A stretch of 36,654 nucleotides of DNA. Source: a virus. The DNA lies in IMG/VR virus record IMGVR_UViG_3300010885_018003, positions 1 to 36,654 of that record. One strand, written 5' to 3'. Of this stretch, positions 1 to 7,442 are shown one piece after another (the first letter of the stretch is position 1; every line of letters begins with the position of its first letter). Below the pieces are notes generated by a model. That model did no database searches and was not told the origin of the DNA. It was given only the letters and a program-made list of their open reading frames with translations. Both the position numbers and the translations under genes were made by a program.

Positions 1-21
1 CTTGGGGTAACTACGCATACT

Positions 22-588
22 ATGAACAAAACGGTTCCATTAACGGTTGATGCATTTAGTGCTGGTCAGATTGAAAGCAAAATCTGGGCAGCTGAGGAAC
101 TAGAAAGAGTAGCAGCTCATACCTTTAATCTTAGGATCAGTATCTTAGGAGGTTGGTATGGATTGCTACACTTTATTTTAAAGAGTCGCGGAAAACAAAC
201 TATTGATTGGTGTCGTAGCTACGATCTTGATCCCATGGCCTGTTCTGTTGCCAACGTAGTCAACAATACTTGGGAAATGCAGGATTGGAAGTTTAGGGCA
301 ATTCCCAAAGATGCAAATACACTTGTATACAACGATGGAACAAACTGCGTTATAAACACTTCAACTGAGCATTTTAGCAGTCAAGAATGGTTTACAAATA
401 TTAACAACGATGTGTTGTGCGTACTTCAAGGTAATAACTTAATTATAGAAGATCATGTTAATCGCTCAGAAAGTTTAGAGCACTTTAAATCAATGTTTCC
501 CTTAACGACTATACTGTTTGAAGGTGAGAAATATTTTGAGTTTAAAGAAAATTCATATACCCGATACATGATTATAGGTTGCAAATAA
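22..588 (+). CDS. Probable class I SAM-dependent methyltransferase-like protein
   Basis: A 188-residue protein with the layout of a class I (Rossmann-fold) methyltransferase. A glycine-containing loop, ILGGWYG (residues 41-47), follows a hydrophobic strand, an acidic strand end, YDLDP (67-71), comes about 22 residues later, and NTSTEH (112-117) sits where the motif IV loop is expected. These motifs suggest binding of S-adenosylmethionine, but the substrate cannot be read from the sequence. The reading frame is open to the left edge of the window and no clear Shine-Dalgarno precedes this ATG, so a start further upstream is possible; the N-terminus nevertheless looks natural. The stop overlaps the next ATG by one base (TAATG), so the two genes are probably translationally coupled. 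The family call is inference from motifs. Confidence 0.6.
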   Translation: MNKTVPLTVDAFSAGQIESKIWAAEELERVAAHTFNLRISILGGWYGLLHFILKSRGKQTIDWCRSYDLDPMACSVANVVNNTWEMQDWKFRAIPKDANTLVYNDGTNCVINTSTEHFSSQEWFTNINNDVLCVLQGNNLIIEDHVNRSESLEHFKSMFPLTTILFEGEKYFEFKENSYTRYMIIGCK

Positions 589-869
589 TGGCAATTAAAA
601 ATGGCAAGCCCAATGCTTTAAATTACTTTGATTTGCGTAGGGTTGAATTTCCTGCATTTCACTTTCATTTTACAAGTTTATCAAAAAATACCCCAAATTA
701 TATCAAACAGATAGACCAGTGGATACATCAAAATTTAAATAGTCGCTACTATGTAGGACAATCACTCGAACTTAATCAAGATAATAACATTGTATATGTT
801 ACTAAAGTGGGCTTTGAACAAGAGAAAGAATTAAGTTTCTTCAGAATTGCCTGCCCGCTTTTATCTTGA
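588..869 (+). CDS. Small hypothetical protein (93 aa)
   Basis: I do not recognise this protein. It has 93 residues when started at the ATG at 588, which shares one base with the previous stop codon. A TTG nine bases upstream in the same frame is a weaker choice because the ATG fits the TAATG coupling seen at several junctions here. The protein is mixed alpha/beta, rich in aromatic residues (FPAFHFHF near residues 24-31), and has no signal peptide or membrane segment. It sits between the methyltransferase-like gene and a set of conserved small phage genes, so it is probably expressed with its left neighbour. A 39-base gap follows. Confidence 0.6.
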   Translation: MAIKNGKPNALNYFDLRRVEFPAFHFHFTSLSKNTPNYIKQIDQWIHQNLNSRYYVGQSLELNQDNNIVYVTKVGFEQEKELSFFRIACPLLS

Positions 870-908
870 TGATAATTAAGTATGTATTTTATTCATTAAG
901 GAGATACT

Positions 909-1154
909 ATGACAGAAGAAGTACAAGCCCCAGCTGAGCAAGCACCAGCTCAACCAGCACAAGAAAAAGGTGCTGATTTAAACATTAACGATCTAAATGC
1001 GTTAAAACAAATTATTGATGTTGCTAGTTCACGTGGCGCATTTAAGCCAGGAAATGAAATGGTAGCAGTTGGTCAAGTTTATGAAAAACTAGCTTCATTC
1101 TTAGAAGCAGTGGCTAAACAGGCCGAAGCATCTAAAGAAAAAACTGGAGCATAA
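909..1154 (+). CDS. Conserved small phage protein (81 aa), Ala/Pro/Gln-rich N-terminus
   Basis: An 81-residue acidic protein. Residues 1-20 are low-complexity (Ala, Pro, Gln and Glu), and the rest is predicted helical around DLNINDL, IIDVASSRGAF and a VGQVYEKLASFL segment. From memory, this helical core and its pairing with the next gene are conserved in marine T4-like phages, where it is annotated as hypothetical. The start is well supported by a perfect AAGGAG at 898-903, five bases before the ATG, the strongest ribosome-binding site in the + strand cluster, so this product may be made in larger amounts than its neighbours. It ends one base before the next ATG. Function is unknown. Confidence 0.85.
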   Translation: MTEEVQAPAEQAPAQPAQEKGADLNINDLNALKQIIDVASSRGAFKPGNEMVAVGQVYEKLASFLEAVAKQAEASKEKTGA

Positions 1155-1155
1155 A

Positions 1156-1788
1156 ATGGAATTAAAACATGTAGGCAGAGTTGTTCCCACTGGACGTAAA
1201 TGTCTAGTAGCATATAGGACCTTACCTGGAGATTCAAGTAATTGCTTGATTGTTCCTACGGAAGGTTTAACCGATGCACAGCACGACGCAATTATTAACC
1301 TAGTTAATAGTACCGCAGGACAAGATGCTAATGAATTTGCAGAAGTTATGGCAAGAACAAATTTTCCAGATGGTAGTATCATGTTGGCTAACCTACATGT
1401 TAACGGAAAATTGATCAAAGTTCCAACTGGTCAAATTGAAATGACTCCTAACACGCAGATGAAAATCTTGTTGTCAGAGTTAAATCAAATCATTGCTGAT
1501 CAGCGCGGTGTACCAGTAGATAACTTAGCAATAACATTATCATCTAAGGAAGATAAAAAATCTGAAGTGAGAGAAATTGCATCTGCTAAAGACATCAGTC
1601 CAAAAGCAGGCGAAGATGTTACTAAAACGGTTGCTGAACGTCAAGAAGAAACCGATGTACTAGCGTCAATGACTCCTGACCAACATGCTGCTAAACTACG
1701 TAGCGAAGCAGATCGTTTGTATAAACAAGCCGCGGTACTAAGAAAAGAAGCCGAAGAATTAAGTCCGACAAAGAAAAAAGAAAAGTGA
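1156..1788 (+). CDS. Conserved hypothetical phage protein (210 aa)
   Basis: The N-terminal part (about residues 1-140) is a compact conserved domain containing KHVGRVVPTGRKCLVAYRTL, PGDS, EFAEVMAR, FPDGS and a KVPTGQIEMTPN segment. The C-terminal 70 residues are charged and probably form a coiled coil, ending in a Lys-rich tail (PTKKKEK). I recall this domain as a conserved unknown in cyanophage-type T4-like genomes next to the preceding 81-residue protein, but I cannot name a function. A GGAG seven bases before the ATG supports the start. The TGA overlaps the GTG start of the next gene by four bases (GTGA), pointing to coupled translation. Confidence 0.85.
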   Translation: MELKHVGRVVPTGRKCLVAYRTLPGDSSNCLIVPTEGLTDAQHDAIINLVNSTAGQDANEFAEVMARTNFPDGSIMLANLHVNGKLIKVPTGQIEMTPNTQMKILLSELNQIIADQRGVPVDNLAITLSSKEDKKSEVREIASAKDISPKAGEDVTKTVAERQEETDVLASMTPDQHAAKLRSEADRLYKQAAVLRKEAEELSPTKKKEK

Positions 1789-2105
1789 CACCTAAAGGAA
1801 AACATTTTCCTAAAGATGTTGTAGCACACTGGCCAGAAGTATTTGGAGAGATTAATCTCAATGTAGTACCACTCAAATACTTACATACTATCAGTGTGAC
1901 TTTTAAAGACGGCAAAATTTGGGAAATAGATGTTAATAAAAATGGTAAGAATAATAACTGGGATTCTTTTGAAAAAGAAATTCAGGAAATTTTTCGCACC
2001 TATGAGGATAATATTGATAACATAGATTTTCAAATAAACACTGAAAAAGTAAAAAGCGATATTACAAAAATTACCAACAAATTTTTAAAGAAAAAGAAAT
2101 TATAA
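1785..2105 (+). CDS. Conserved hypothetical phage protein (106 aa), GTG start
   Basis: A 106-residue protein beginning TPKGKHFPKDVVAHWPEVFG after a GTG start that overlaps the upstream stop in a GTGA. It has a beta-hairpin-like segment (ISVTFKDGKIWEIDV) followed by acidic helices and a very basic end (KFLKKKKL). From memory, this is the third member of a small-gene set conserved in marine T4-like phages. Function is unknown. There is no good Shine-Dalgarno, so initiation probably depends on ribosomes finishing the previous gene. It ends in TAATG shared with thyX. Confidence 0.83.
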   Translation: MTPKGKHFPKDVVAHWPEVFGEINLNVVPLKYLHTISVTFKDGKIWEIDVNKNGKNNNWDSFEKEIQEIFRTYEDNIDNIDFQINTEKVKSDITKITNKFLKKKKL

Positions 2106-2791
2106 TGCAAGTTCGATTACTGTCCTATTCACAGCCGACAAAAGAATTTTTTGATCAGGGCATTGCAGATGCACAAGAATTAATTGCATATTGTGCCCGT
2201 GTATCAAACCCCAGCAATCAACTAAACACAGAGACCAGTGAAAAATTAATAAGATATCTCATTAAACATCAGCACTGGAGTCCATTAGAGATGGTCAGTG
2301 CCTGCATTGAAATTACCACTACTAGAGATATTGCAAGACAAATTCTTAGGCATAGAAGTTTTAGCTTTCAAGAATTTAGTCAACGTTACGCAGACCCGAC
2401 TAAAGATCTTAACTTTGTTTTTAGAGAACTAAGATTACAAGATCCTAAAAATAGACAGAACAGCGTAGAAGTTGTACTGGATAATCCAGAAGCACGTAAT
2501 TTAGCCATGGGTTGGGAACGTGCTCAACAGCGTGTATTGCTGGCTGTTAAAGAGGCCTACGCATGGGCCATAGAAAACGGTATTGCCAAAGAGCAGGCTC
2601 GCGCCGTATTACCTGAAGGTATGATGGAAAGCCGTCTATATATGAATGGTACACTGCGTAGCTGGATACACTTTATAGAACTACGCAGTGCAAATGGCAC
2701 ACAAAAAGAACATCAAGAAGTAGCCAAGGCCTGTGCCTCAGTTATTGCTTCTGTATTTCCATTGGCTGCAGACTTAGTACGTACTGATTAA
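2105..2791 (+). CDS. thyX: Flavin-dependent thymidylate synthase ThyX
   Basis: ThyX methylates dUMP to dTMP using FAD, NADPH and methylene-tetrahydrofolate, and supplies thymidylate for phage DNA synthesis. The protein has 228 residues, normal for the family. The ThyX signature is present as RHRSFSFQEFSQRY (residues 82-95), the phage and bacterial variant of RHRxxSxxxxSxR that binds FAD and dUMP. Upstream is HWSPLEM (57-63), equivalent to the conserved His-x-Ser-x-x-Glu region. The C-terminal active-site region, RAVLPEGMMESRLYMNGTLR then HFIELR, is also intact. The ATG overlaps the previous stop by one base. The last 50 bases overlap the antisense 3' end of the convergent glycosyltransferase-like gene, with no room for an intergenic terminator. 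Confidence 0.97.
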   Translation: MQVRLLSYSQPTKEFFDQGIADAQELIAYCARVSNPSNQLNTETSEKLIRYLIKHQHWSPLEMVSACIEITTTRDIARQILRHRSFSFQEFSQRYADPTKDLNFVFRELRLQDPKNRQNSVEVVLDNPEARNLAMGWERAQQRVLLAVKEAYAWAIENGIAKEQARAVLPEGMMESRLYMNGTLRSWIHFIELRSANGTQKEHQEVAKACASVIASVFPLAADLVRTD

Positions 2792-3827
2792 ATTTACCTT
2801 CTAGCCAAGCCCAGTCGTTGATTCTTCGAAGTCCTTCTGGGTTTTCTTTATTATCTAAACCAAACTTTCTTCCAGCGATTGCACCTGCTACTACATATGG
2901 TCCATATGTAGTTTTTTTACCTCTTGTACACCAAGCAGCCAATCGTTTGTCAGTTTCTAACTGCACCTGACGGTCAATAACTGCGCTGGCTAATTTAGCA
3001 CATTCTCTAAAAGCAGCTCTCCAGCTGGCAAACGGACTTGTATCAAAACTGTTGTAATTACTGACTTGTTCCATAATTTTAATATTAGCGCCAATACTAG
3101 TAGTAACATCAACACTGTCTCTGCTGGCTTGTAGAATTAAATGTCGAGGTATTAATTTAACACCGCCGTTACCGTATACAAGATCATTTACTTTGTTTTT
3201 GCTTTGCCAAATATGTACTACATCAAAATCCCAACTTGGTACTTCGTAGTCAAAATTAAAGTCTTCTGCAATTTCTGCATCAGCATCCACTACCCAGAAA
3301 AAGTCAGTTGAGCTAGCAATCGCTGCACAAAAGTGAGCGTTGAAGATTCCCTTAATATTCTGTAGATGTTTAGCATGTGGGTATTTTGTTAACAAATGTT
3401 GAAAATTAGTGTCTGCATTTTTTTCTTTATATGACAAAAAGAACACATCATATAGTTTAATATAGAACACACCAAAGTCTACAAATTTTACGTTATTGAA
3501 AAAATTCTTTTCAAATTCTTCATCTGCAAATGTATAATCTTTAGGGATTAAAAACAAGTTAGAATATTTTAAAAGTTGATGATGCACATAAGACTCATCC
3601 CATTTAGGGATTGTAAAATGTTGCATGTCTTTGGTCATGCCTATATCTGCAGGAATTAACCAAAACATCTTTGTATTAACTTGACTCATTAATCTTTTAG
3701 CATAGATAACATAGTTAAACTCTTTATCTACTTGAATAGTCTTGGCCTTGGGATACTTGGCCTTTAACCAGTTAAGTTTATACTCGGGAAAATCTTTTTC
3801 GTGATAAAATACAATATCGTAAAACAT
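2742..3827 (-). CDS. Glycosyltransferase-like protein with an internal tandem duplication
   Basis: A 361-residue protein whose second half (about 125-340) is clearly paralogous to the gene just upstream (3827-4747). Shared features are DVFFLSYKEKNAD versus DIIYLSYDEPNAE, a metal-binding DxD-type motif DADAE (181-185) versus VDGDN, YGNGGVKL versus YGNGGLKL, and SWRAAFRE versus AWRAGFRE. The first half (1-120) resembles the start of the same unit (YDIVFYHEK, YPKAK, FTIPKWD), but the DxD position reads PADI (59-62), so this copy is probably not catalytic. The likely role is sugar transfer from a nucleotide sugar; donor and acceptor are unknown. The start shares one base with the upstream stop. 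The last 16 codons lie antisense to thyX. Confidence 0.72.
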   Translation of the reverse strand: MFYDIVFYHEKDFPEYKLNWLKAKYPKAKTIQVDKEFNYVIYAKRLMSQVNTKMFWLIPADIGMTKDMQHFTIPKWDESYVHHQLLKYSNLFLIPKDYTFADEEFEKNFFNNVKFVDFGVFYIKLYDVFFLSYKEKNADTNFQHLLTKYPHAKHLQNIKGIFNAHFCAAIASSTDFFWVVDADAEIAEDFNFDYEVPSWDFDVVHIWQSKNKVNDLVYGNGGVKLIPRHLILQASRDSVDVTTSIGANIKIMEQVSNYNSFDTSPFASWRAAFRECAKLASAVIDRQVQLETDKRLAAWCTRGKKTTYGPYVVAGAIAGRKFGLDNKENPEGLRRINDWAWLEGKFNQYVLSLQPMEIQKQ

Positions 3828-4747
3828 TATTCTTTGTCCAATACATTAAATTCTATTCTAGTATAGTCAACGTGTACCATTTTAAAAAATCTACTAGCTT
3901 CTGTATCTAATACACTTATAGGTAAGTCTAATCGAGACCTAAGCTCTGCACCTAGCCTTTCAGCTTCTTGCAAGGCTGCATCTTCTGTTTTTGCAGACAA
4001 TGAGTTCCAAATTGAATCTAAATGATCAAAGTCTCGCACATTAACATAGTCCCATGATTTATCAAAATTTGTCATATAACAACCCTGGCGTGCTCCAAGT
4101 ATTGCCCATACTCCATTTGGTACATCCATACCAACATTCATCCATGTTACTAGTCTATGCAAATTTTTCCAGTGAATATGTTTAGTAAAGTCTTCTGCTT
4201 CAACAGTAACTCCCCTGTCTAAACTCATCTTTACACCTTCACGGAATCCTGCTCTCCATGCTTGATACGGACTTGCATTATTATGTACGTTACTATAACA
4301 GGCATTCATCTGAATATATTCAGCGTCCCAACAAAAATCTACTTGTGCATTAGGATCATCAGCAGGAGCATTTTCATGTGTTTTCATGTTAAGTACATAT
4401 TCTTTAGGCCACAATTTTAATCCGCCGTTGCCATACATTAATCCGTTGATGGCATTGTAGCCTGCCCAAGAAATAACACATCTAGATAAATCTTTGTTTG
4501 CATTAAAGTCAACTTCTTGATTAAAAAAATCTTCGCGTACAATATTATCGCCGTCAACAGTGATAAATCTGTCAGTGTCACTTAATCTAGCACAGGCTTT
4601 ATGTGCGGCATCACTGCCTTTAACTCCGTGTACACGCTTTGCCCACGGTGCTTTATTACACAGGTCAGCATAATTCTTTTCAGCATTAGGCTCGTCATAA
4701 CTAAGATAGATAATATCAAAGTCAATAATTTTAAACTTTTGGCTCAT
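3827..4747 (-). CDS. Glycosyltransferase-like protein (GT-A-type fold suspected)
   Basis: A 306-residue protein with FITVDGDNIV (residues 61-70), a DxD-like motif at the end of a hydrophobic strand as in GT-A nucleotide-sugar transferases, followed by YGNGGLKLWP (105-114) and the conserved YQAWRAGFREGVKMS segment (161-175). It is a paralog of the next gene in the operon. The start has a good Shine-Dalgarno (AAAGGAAA) and lies 17 bases inside the upstream gene. Proteins with this VDxDN/YGNGG pattern are, as I recall, found in marine T4-like phages near tail genes. It could decorate phage fibres, host surface sugars or DNA; the sequence does not decide between these. Confidence 0.74.
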   Translation of the reverse strand: MSQKFKIIDFDIIYLSYDEPNAEKNYADLCNKAPWAKRVHGVKGSDAAHKACARLSDTDRFITVDGDNIVREDFFNQEVDFNANKDLSRCVISWAGYNAINGLMYGNGGLKLWPKEYVLNMKTHENAPADDPNAQVDFCWDAEYIQMNACYSNVHNNASPYQAWRAGFREGVKMSLDRGVTVEAEDFTKHIHWKNLHRLVTWMNVGMDVPNGVWAILGARQGCYMTNFDKSWDYVNVRDFDHLDSIWNSLSAKTEDAALQEAERLGAELRSRLDLPISVLDTEASRFFKMVHVDYTRIEFNVLDKE

Positions 4748-5378
4748 ACTTTTCCTTTAGTGCATATGAATCAAAAAACTTAATAGTCGACAATCGAAGT
4801 TTTGATGTAATTGATTCGACTATCATTTCGTGCGGAATTGTCACTGAGCCCGAAGTAATTAGTGTATTTAGATTCACATCAAATACTCGATATAGGATAT
4901 TTTTATTTTCTTTTGCTGTAACAAATACTGGTTTTGTGTAATTAGCAACCGAATTTTGTAATCGAATTCTTTCTTCTTCGTTAAGTACTACGACCCAATT
5001 TTTATGTTCAATATCGTTAAAAATTGTCACTGTAGCCGGACTTTCAGAATACGGTACCAAAACTAACATTGATGACATTGCATTTAACTTAATGACTTTG
5101 GGAACGATTTCAAATTTATTATTTAAATCTGTAACAACTTTAAAATTTGCCACATGTTCATCTGCTGGTATTGATTTTACAAGATCTTCGCTAGTAGTTT
5201 CAAAATATGATGTTTCTGTGTCAAGTGTTTTTTGATCAGTAGTAGATATAATATCACCTGTTATCTTATCAAAATAAACATATCTAATATTACTAAAATT
5301 AAGAGATTCATTAATTCTTTCAAGTTCTTCGGGTGTTATATCGAACTCGAGTACTAAATCTTCATATTCTTCAATCAT
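4731..5378 (-). CDS. Hypothetical protein in the glycosyltransferase operon (215 aa)
   Basis: I do not recognise this protein. It has 215 residues and an acidic N-terminus (MIEEYEDLVLEFDI), then appears beta-rich, with segments such as RYVYFDKITGDIIS and FVTAKENKNILYRVFDVNLN. It has no signal peptide, membrane helix or DxD-type motif, so it is not obviously another transferase. It overlaps the upstream gene by 8 bases and the downstream gene by 17, which ties it to the four transferase-like genes. TTGGAG before the ATG supports the start. It could be an accessory or acceptor protein for the transferases, but that is only a guess from position. Confidence 0.72.
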   Translation of the reverse strand: MIEEYEDLVLEFDITPEELERINESLNFSNIRYVYFDKITGDIISTTDQKTLDTETSYFETTSEDLVKSIPADEHVANFKVVTDLNNKFEIVPKVIKLNAMSSMLVLVPYSESPATVTIFNDIEHKNWVVVLNEEERIRLQNSVANYTKPVFVTAKENKNILYRVFDVNLNTLITSGSVTIPHEMIVESITSKLRLSTIKFFDSYALKEKYEPKV

Positions 5379-6207
5379 TAATTTTCTCCAAATATTCTAC
5401 AATGCTATCTGTTAAAAATTCATTTTCTACGTAATGGAAGATACCCCGTTGTTTAAATTGATTAACAAACAACTCGAATTCGTCATTGAAATAACAGTCA
5501 CATTCTTTAATCCAACTATCGTATGCCATTGGCCAACCTTGTATATTAGGTTTCATATGAGTAAATGCAGTATCAAGCATGGGTTGAACTGCAATATCGT
5601 CCATACCTGTAATCTTTAATGCTATAGCTGCACTTACATCCATACTTAACCATCTTTGTTTAGCCTTGGGTGTTAGTTTAGAATATGTTGTTTGCCAATT
5701 ATTAACTATAAACTCAAGTGTTTTATAGAAAGCAAATGCATTTGGCGTCTTTTTAAAGTAATGAAATGCAAAATAAATGTTTGGTAAATCATTATGTACA
5801 AATACCTGCCTATTTAATTCATTAGATACAACATTGCCCCTGTAATCTTTTACAGAAGATGTAAAAAATATATCATGATGACTTAATAAATCCCATTTAT
5901 CTGCCAGGTCTTCTAAGACAAGCATGTCTGTATCAAGAACAATAGTTTCATCATAGGGACTGGCATGTATGAACTTCCATCTATTTTCAACTTTCCAGTT
6001 AGATTCTTCTGCATGATCTTTCCACGGGATAGGAATAATATGATCAAACACATGTAGGTATTGCTCCGAGACTTGATCATTTGTAATCAAGCTAATAGAA
6101 GAATACCTCGACTGTGTTTTCTTAATTGATAGTGCCAATGCGTATGCTTGTCTAACATAATCTATGCCTTCACTATTCTGTGCTATAACTAAAAAACCTT
6201 TATTCAT
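5371..6207 (-). CDS. GT8-like glycosyltransferase
   Basis: A 278-residue protein with the arrangement of GT-A/GT8-type transferases. It has an N-terminal strand and helix (GFLVIAQNSEGIDYVRQAYA), a strand ending in ETIVLDTDMLVLEDL (87-101) that carries the metal-binding DTD (92-94), and a later LSMDVSAAIAL (187-197) where a conserved acidic acceptor-side motif is expected. It is paralogous to the upstream gene: both share FLVIAQN/LLFAQN, SPYDETIVLD/SPYDETLVMD, and YFKKTPNAFAFYK/YFKKTASARAFFK. It overlaps both neighbours by 8 bases. Donor sugar and acceptor are unknown. Confidence 0.8.
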   Translation of the reverse strand: MNKGFLVIAQNSEGIDYVRQAYALALSIKKTQSRYSSISLITNDQVSEQYLHVFDHIIPIPWKDHAEESNWKVENRWKFIHASPYDETIVLDTDMLVLEDLADKWDLLSHHDIFFTSSVKDYRGNVVSNELNRQVFVHNDLPNIYFAFHYFKKTPNAFAFYKTLEFIVNNWQTTYSKLTPKAKQRWLSMDVSAAIALKITGMDDIAVQPMLDTAFTHMKPNIQGWPMAYDSWIKECDCYFNDEFELFVNQFKQRGIFHYVENEFLTDSIVEYLEKIND

Positions 6208-7039
6208 TTATGCATCTCGCTAGGCTGTATTTGTTCATTACATGAACATCTAAATTGTCAGTTTTTACTAAAGTATATTCTCCAACATGTCCACATTTTT
6301 CAACTAATAAGGTCATTGATGAATCTGCAGACGATACTAAAACATCTCTATCACGTGTATAGTATAACTTTCCAGGTAAATTAGCAATGTTACTTGCATT
6401 AGTATTACCATTCAATAAATGAATTGCAATACTGAAAGCATAATCATTTCTAAATGTTGGTGAGTCGATTACATAAAGGAGTCTATAATAAGCCCAATTA
6501 TATCTAATGTGCTGAATTATTTTAAAAAATGCTCTAGCTGATGCTGTTTTCTTAAAATAAAAAACTGTGGCCCAATAAAAAGGAATAGTGTATCGATTAA
6601 AATATTCAAAACTACTAGTATCCCTCCATTGGGCAAGATCATACCCTGTTTTGTATATTGCCAAATCACTTTCTGAATTCCAAATGTTATTTAAATTACT
6701 AGAATTTAAAATATAGTCCACATCCATGACTAGTGTTTCATCATAAGGACTGATATCAAACGCATCTGCCCTAGTAAAATTCTTCCAGGGTAGTATTTTA
6801 CTAGTTATCGATCCATCGTAGAATTGTTTTTTTTGATTATACGCAGAATTAACGTCAATGATATTCTCAAATACGCTGATTTTGTCCGGATATGTTTTTT
6901 CGAAGTAGTCTCGATTATCAGTGGCTAATGTAACTGGTACATTTAAAAATTTATTAATTCGCTCTGCGGCAAATATAGCTATTTGAACATAATCAATTTC
7001 TGGATTATTTTGAGCAAATAAAAGAACACCCCGGCTCAT
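6200..7039 (-). CDS. GT8-like glycosyltransferase (paralog of the next gene)
   Basis: A 279-residue paralog of the 278-residue protein downstream. Its DxD-type motif is MDVDYIL (105-111), preceded by the same SPYDET box. RNDYAFSIAIH (197-207) corresponds to the conserved region that in GT8 enzymes carries an acidic residue and an Ala-rich helix. WATVFYFKKT (156-165) marks the shared core. Compared with its paralog, the region before SPYDET is longer and holds an extra segment around YNQKKQFYDGS. The start overlaps the 115-residue gene by four bases (ATGA) and has only a distant AGGA, so translation is probably coupled. Target unknown. Confidence 0.8.
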   Translation of the reverse strand: MSRGVLLFAQNNPEIDYVQIAIFAAERINKFLNVPVTLATDNRDYFEKTYPDKISVFENIIDVNSAYNQKKQFYDGSITSKILPWKNFTRADAFDISPYDETLVMDVDYILNSSNLNNIWNSESDLAIYKTGYDLAQWRDTSSFEYFNRYTIPFYWATVFYFKKTASARAFFKIIQHIRYNWAYYRLLYVIDSPTFRNDYAFSIAIHLLNGNTNASNIANLPGKLYYTRDRDVLVSSADSSMTLLVEKCGHVGEYTLVKTDNLDVHVMNKYSLARCINE

Positions 7040-7383
7040 ACTGAAATTAAATCCTGTATTCTGCGTTTTGATTTAATTTCAGAATACTTGGCAAAGTACT
7101 CATTTGACGATTTAAAATACTGTGCAGATATTTCTTCGTAAAACGTCTTTATGTTTTCAATATTAACCGGTATTTGATTAACATCAATTAGTATGCAATT
7201 TAGACTGCCAGCATCAATAAGAGATTTTACAAAAGCCATTAATTCTAATGAAATTTGAAAACTAGATCCATTGATGTAGTATATTAAATTTTGTTGAAAT
7301 TCTTCAAATGCAACATTACGTTGATTGGTTAGAGTGGCCATATAGTTGGCCGTTTGGAATGCTTTTTCTACTTGCTCGTCCAT
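7036..7383 (-). CDS. Conserved hypothetical protein (115 aa), first gene of the glycosyltransferase operon
   Basis: A mostly helical, acidic 115-residue protein with FQTANYMATLTNQRNVAFEE near the N-terminus, YYINGSSF in the middle and YSEIKSKRRIQDLI at the end. I recall similar short proteins in marine T4-like phages, annotated as hypothetical. It is the first gene after the tail-fibre block. Its Shine-Dalgarno (GGGAGA, seven bases from the ATG) lies in the 3' arm of a strong hairpin (7388-7423), so access of ribosomes may be controlled by RNA folding. Its role in the operon is unknown; a small chaperone or assembly factor is possible but unsupported. Confidence 0.78.
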   Translation of the reverse strand: MDEQVEKAFQTANYMATLTNQRNVAFEEFQQNLIYYINGSSFQISLELMAFVKSLIDAGSLNCILIDVNQIPVNIENIKTFYEEISAQYFKSSNEYFAKYSEIKSKRRIQDLISV

Positions 7384-7387
7384 GAGA

Positions 7388-7423
7388 TCTCCCGCTGTAT
7401 AATGTAATTATCTCAGCGGGAGA
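7388..7423 (-). promoter_or_regulatory. Long hairpin masking the Shine-Dalgarno of the 115-residue gene
   Basis: A perfect 10-base inverted repeat, TCTCCCGCTG (7388-7397) and CAGCGGGAGA (7414-7423), continues after a small internal loop into a 5-base AT stem (7399-7403 with 7407-7411) closed by a three-base loop. In the - strand transcript the 3' arm contains the GGGAGA Shine-Dalgarno of the gene starting at 7383. The arm is followed directly by TCTCATG, not a U-run, so a classical intrinsic terminator is unlikely. It could be a translational switch, an RNase processing site or a transcript-end stabiliser between the fibre genes and the glycosyltransferase operon. Confidence 0.7.
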
Positions 7424-7442
7424 CGTAGTTAACTAATTCTGG

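Noticed and set aside
579-587. TTG start nine bases before the ATG of the 93-residue gene
   Set aside because: The ATG at 588 fits the TAATG overlap seen repeatedly in this window, and no ribosome site favours TTG.
1101-1418. 105-codon - strand frame opposite the 210-residue gene
   Set aside because: The + strand genes here have coupled starts, a good ribosome site and conserved segments; the antisense frame has none.
2776-2785. Perfect palindrome AGTACGTACT near the end of thyX as a terminator
   Set aside because: The stem is only five bases with no loop and no T-run, and it lies in coding sequence. It cannot form a stable terminator hairpin.
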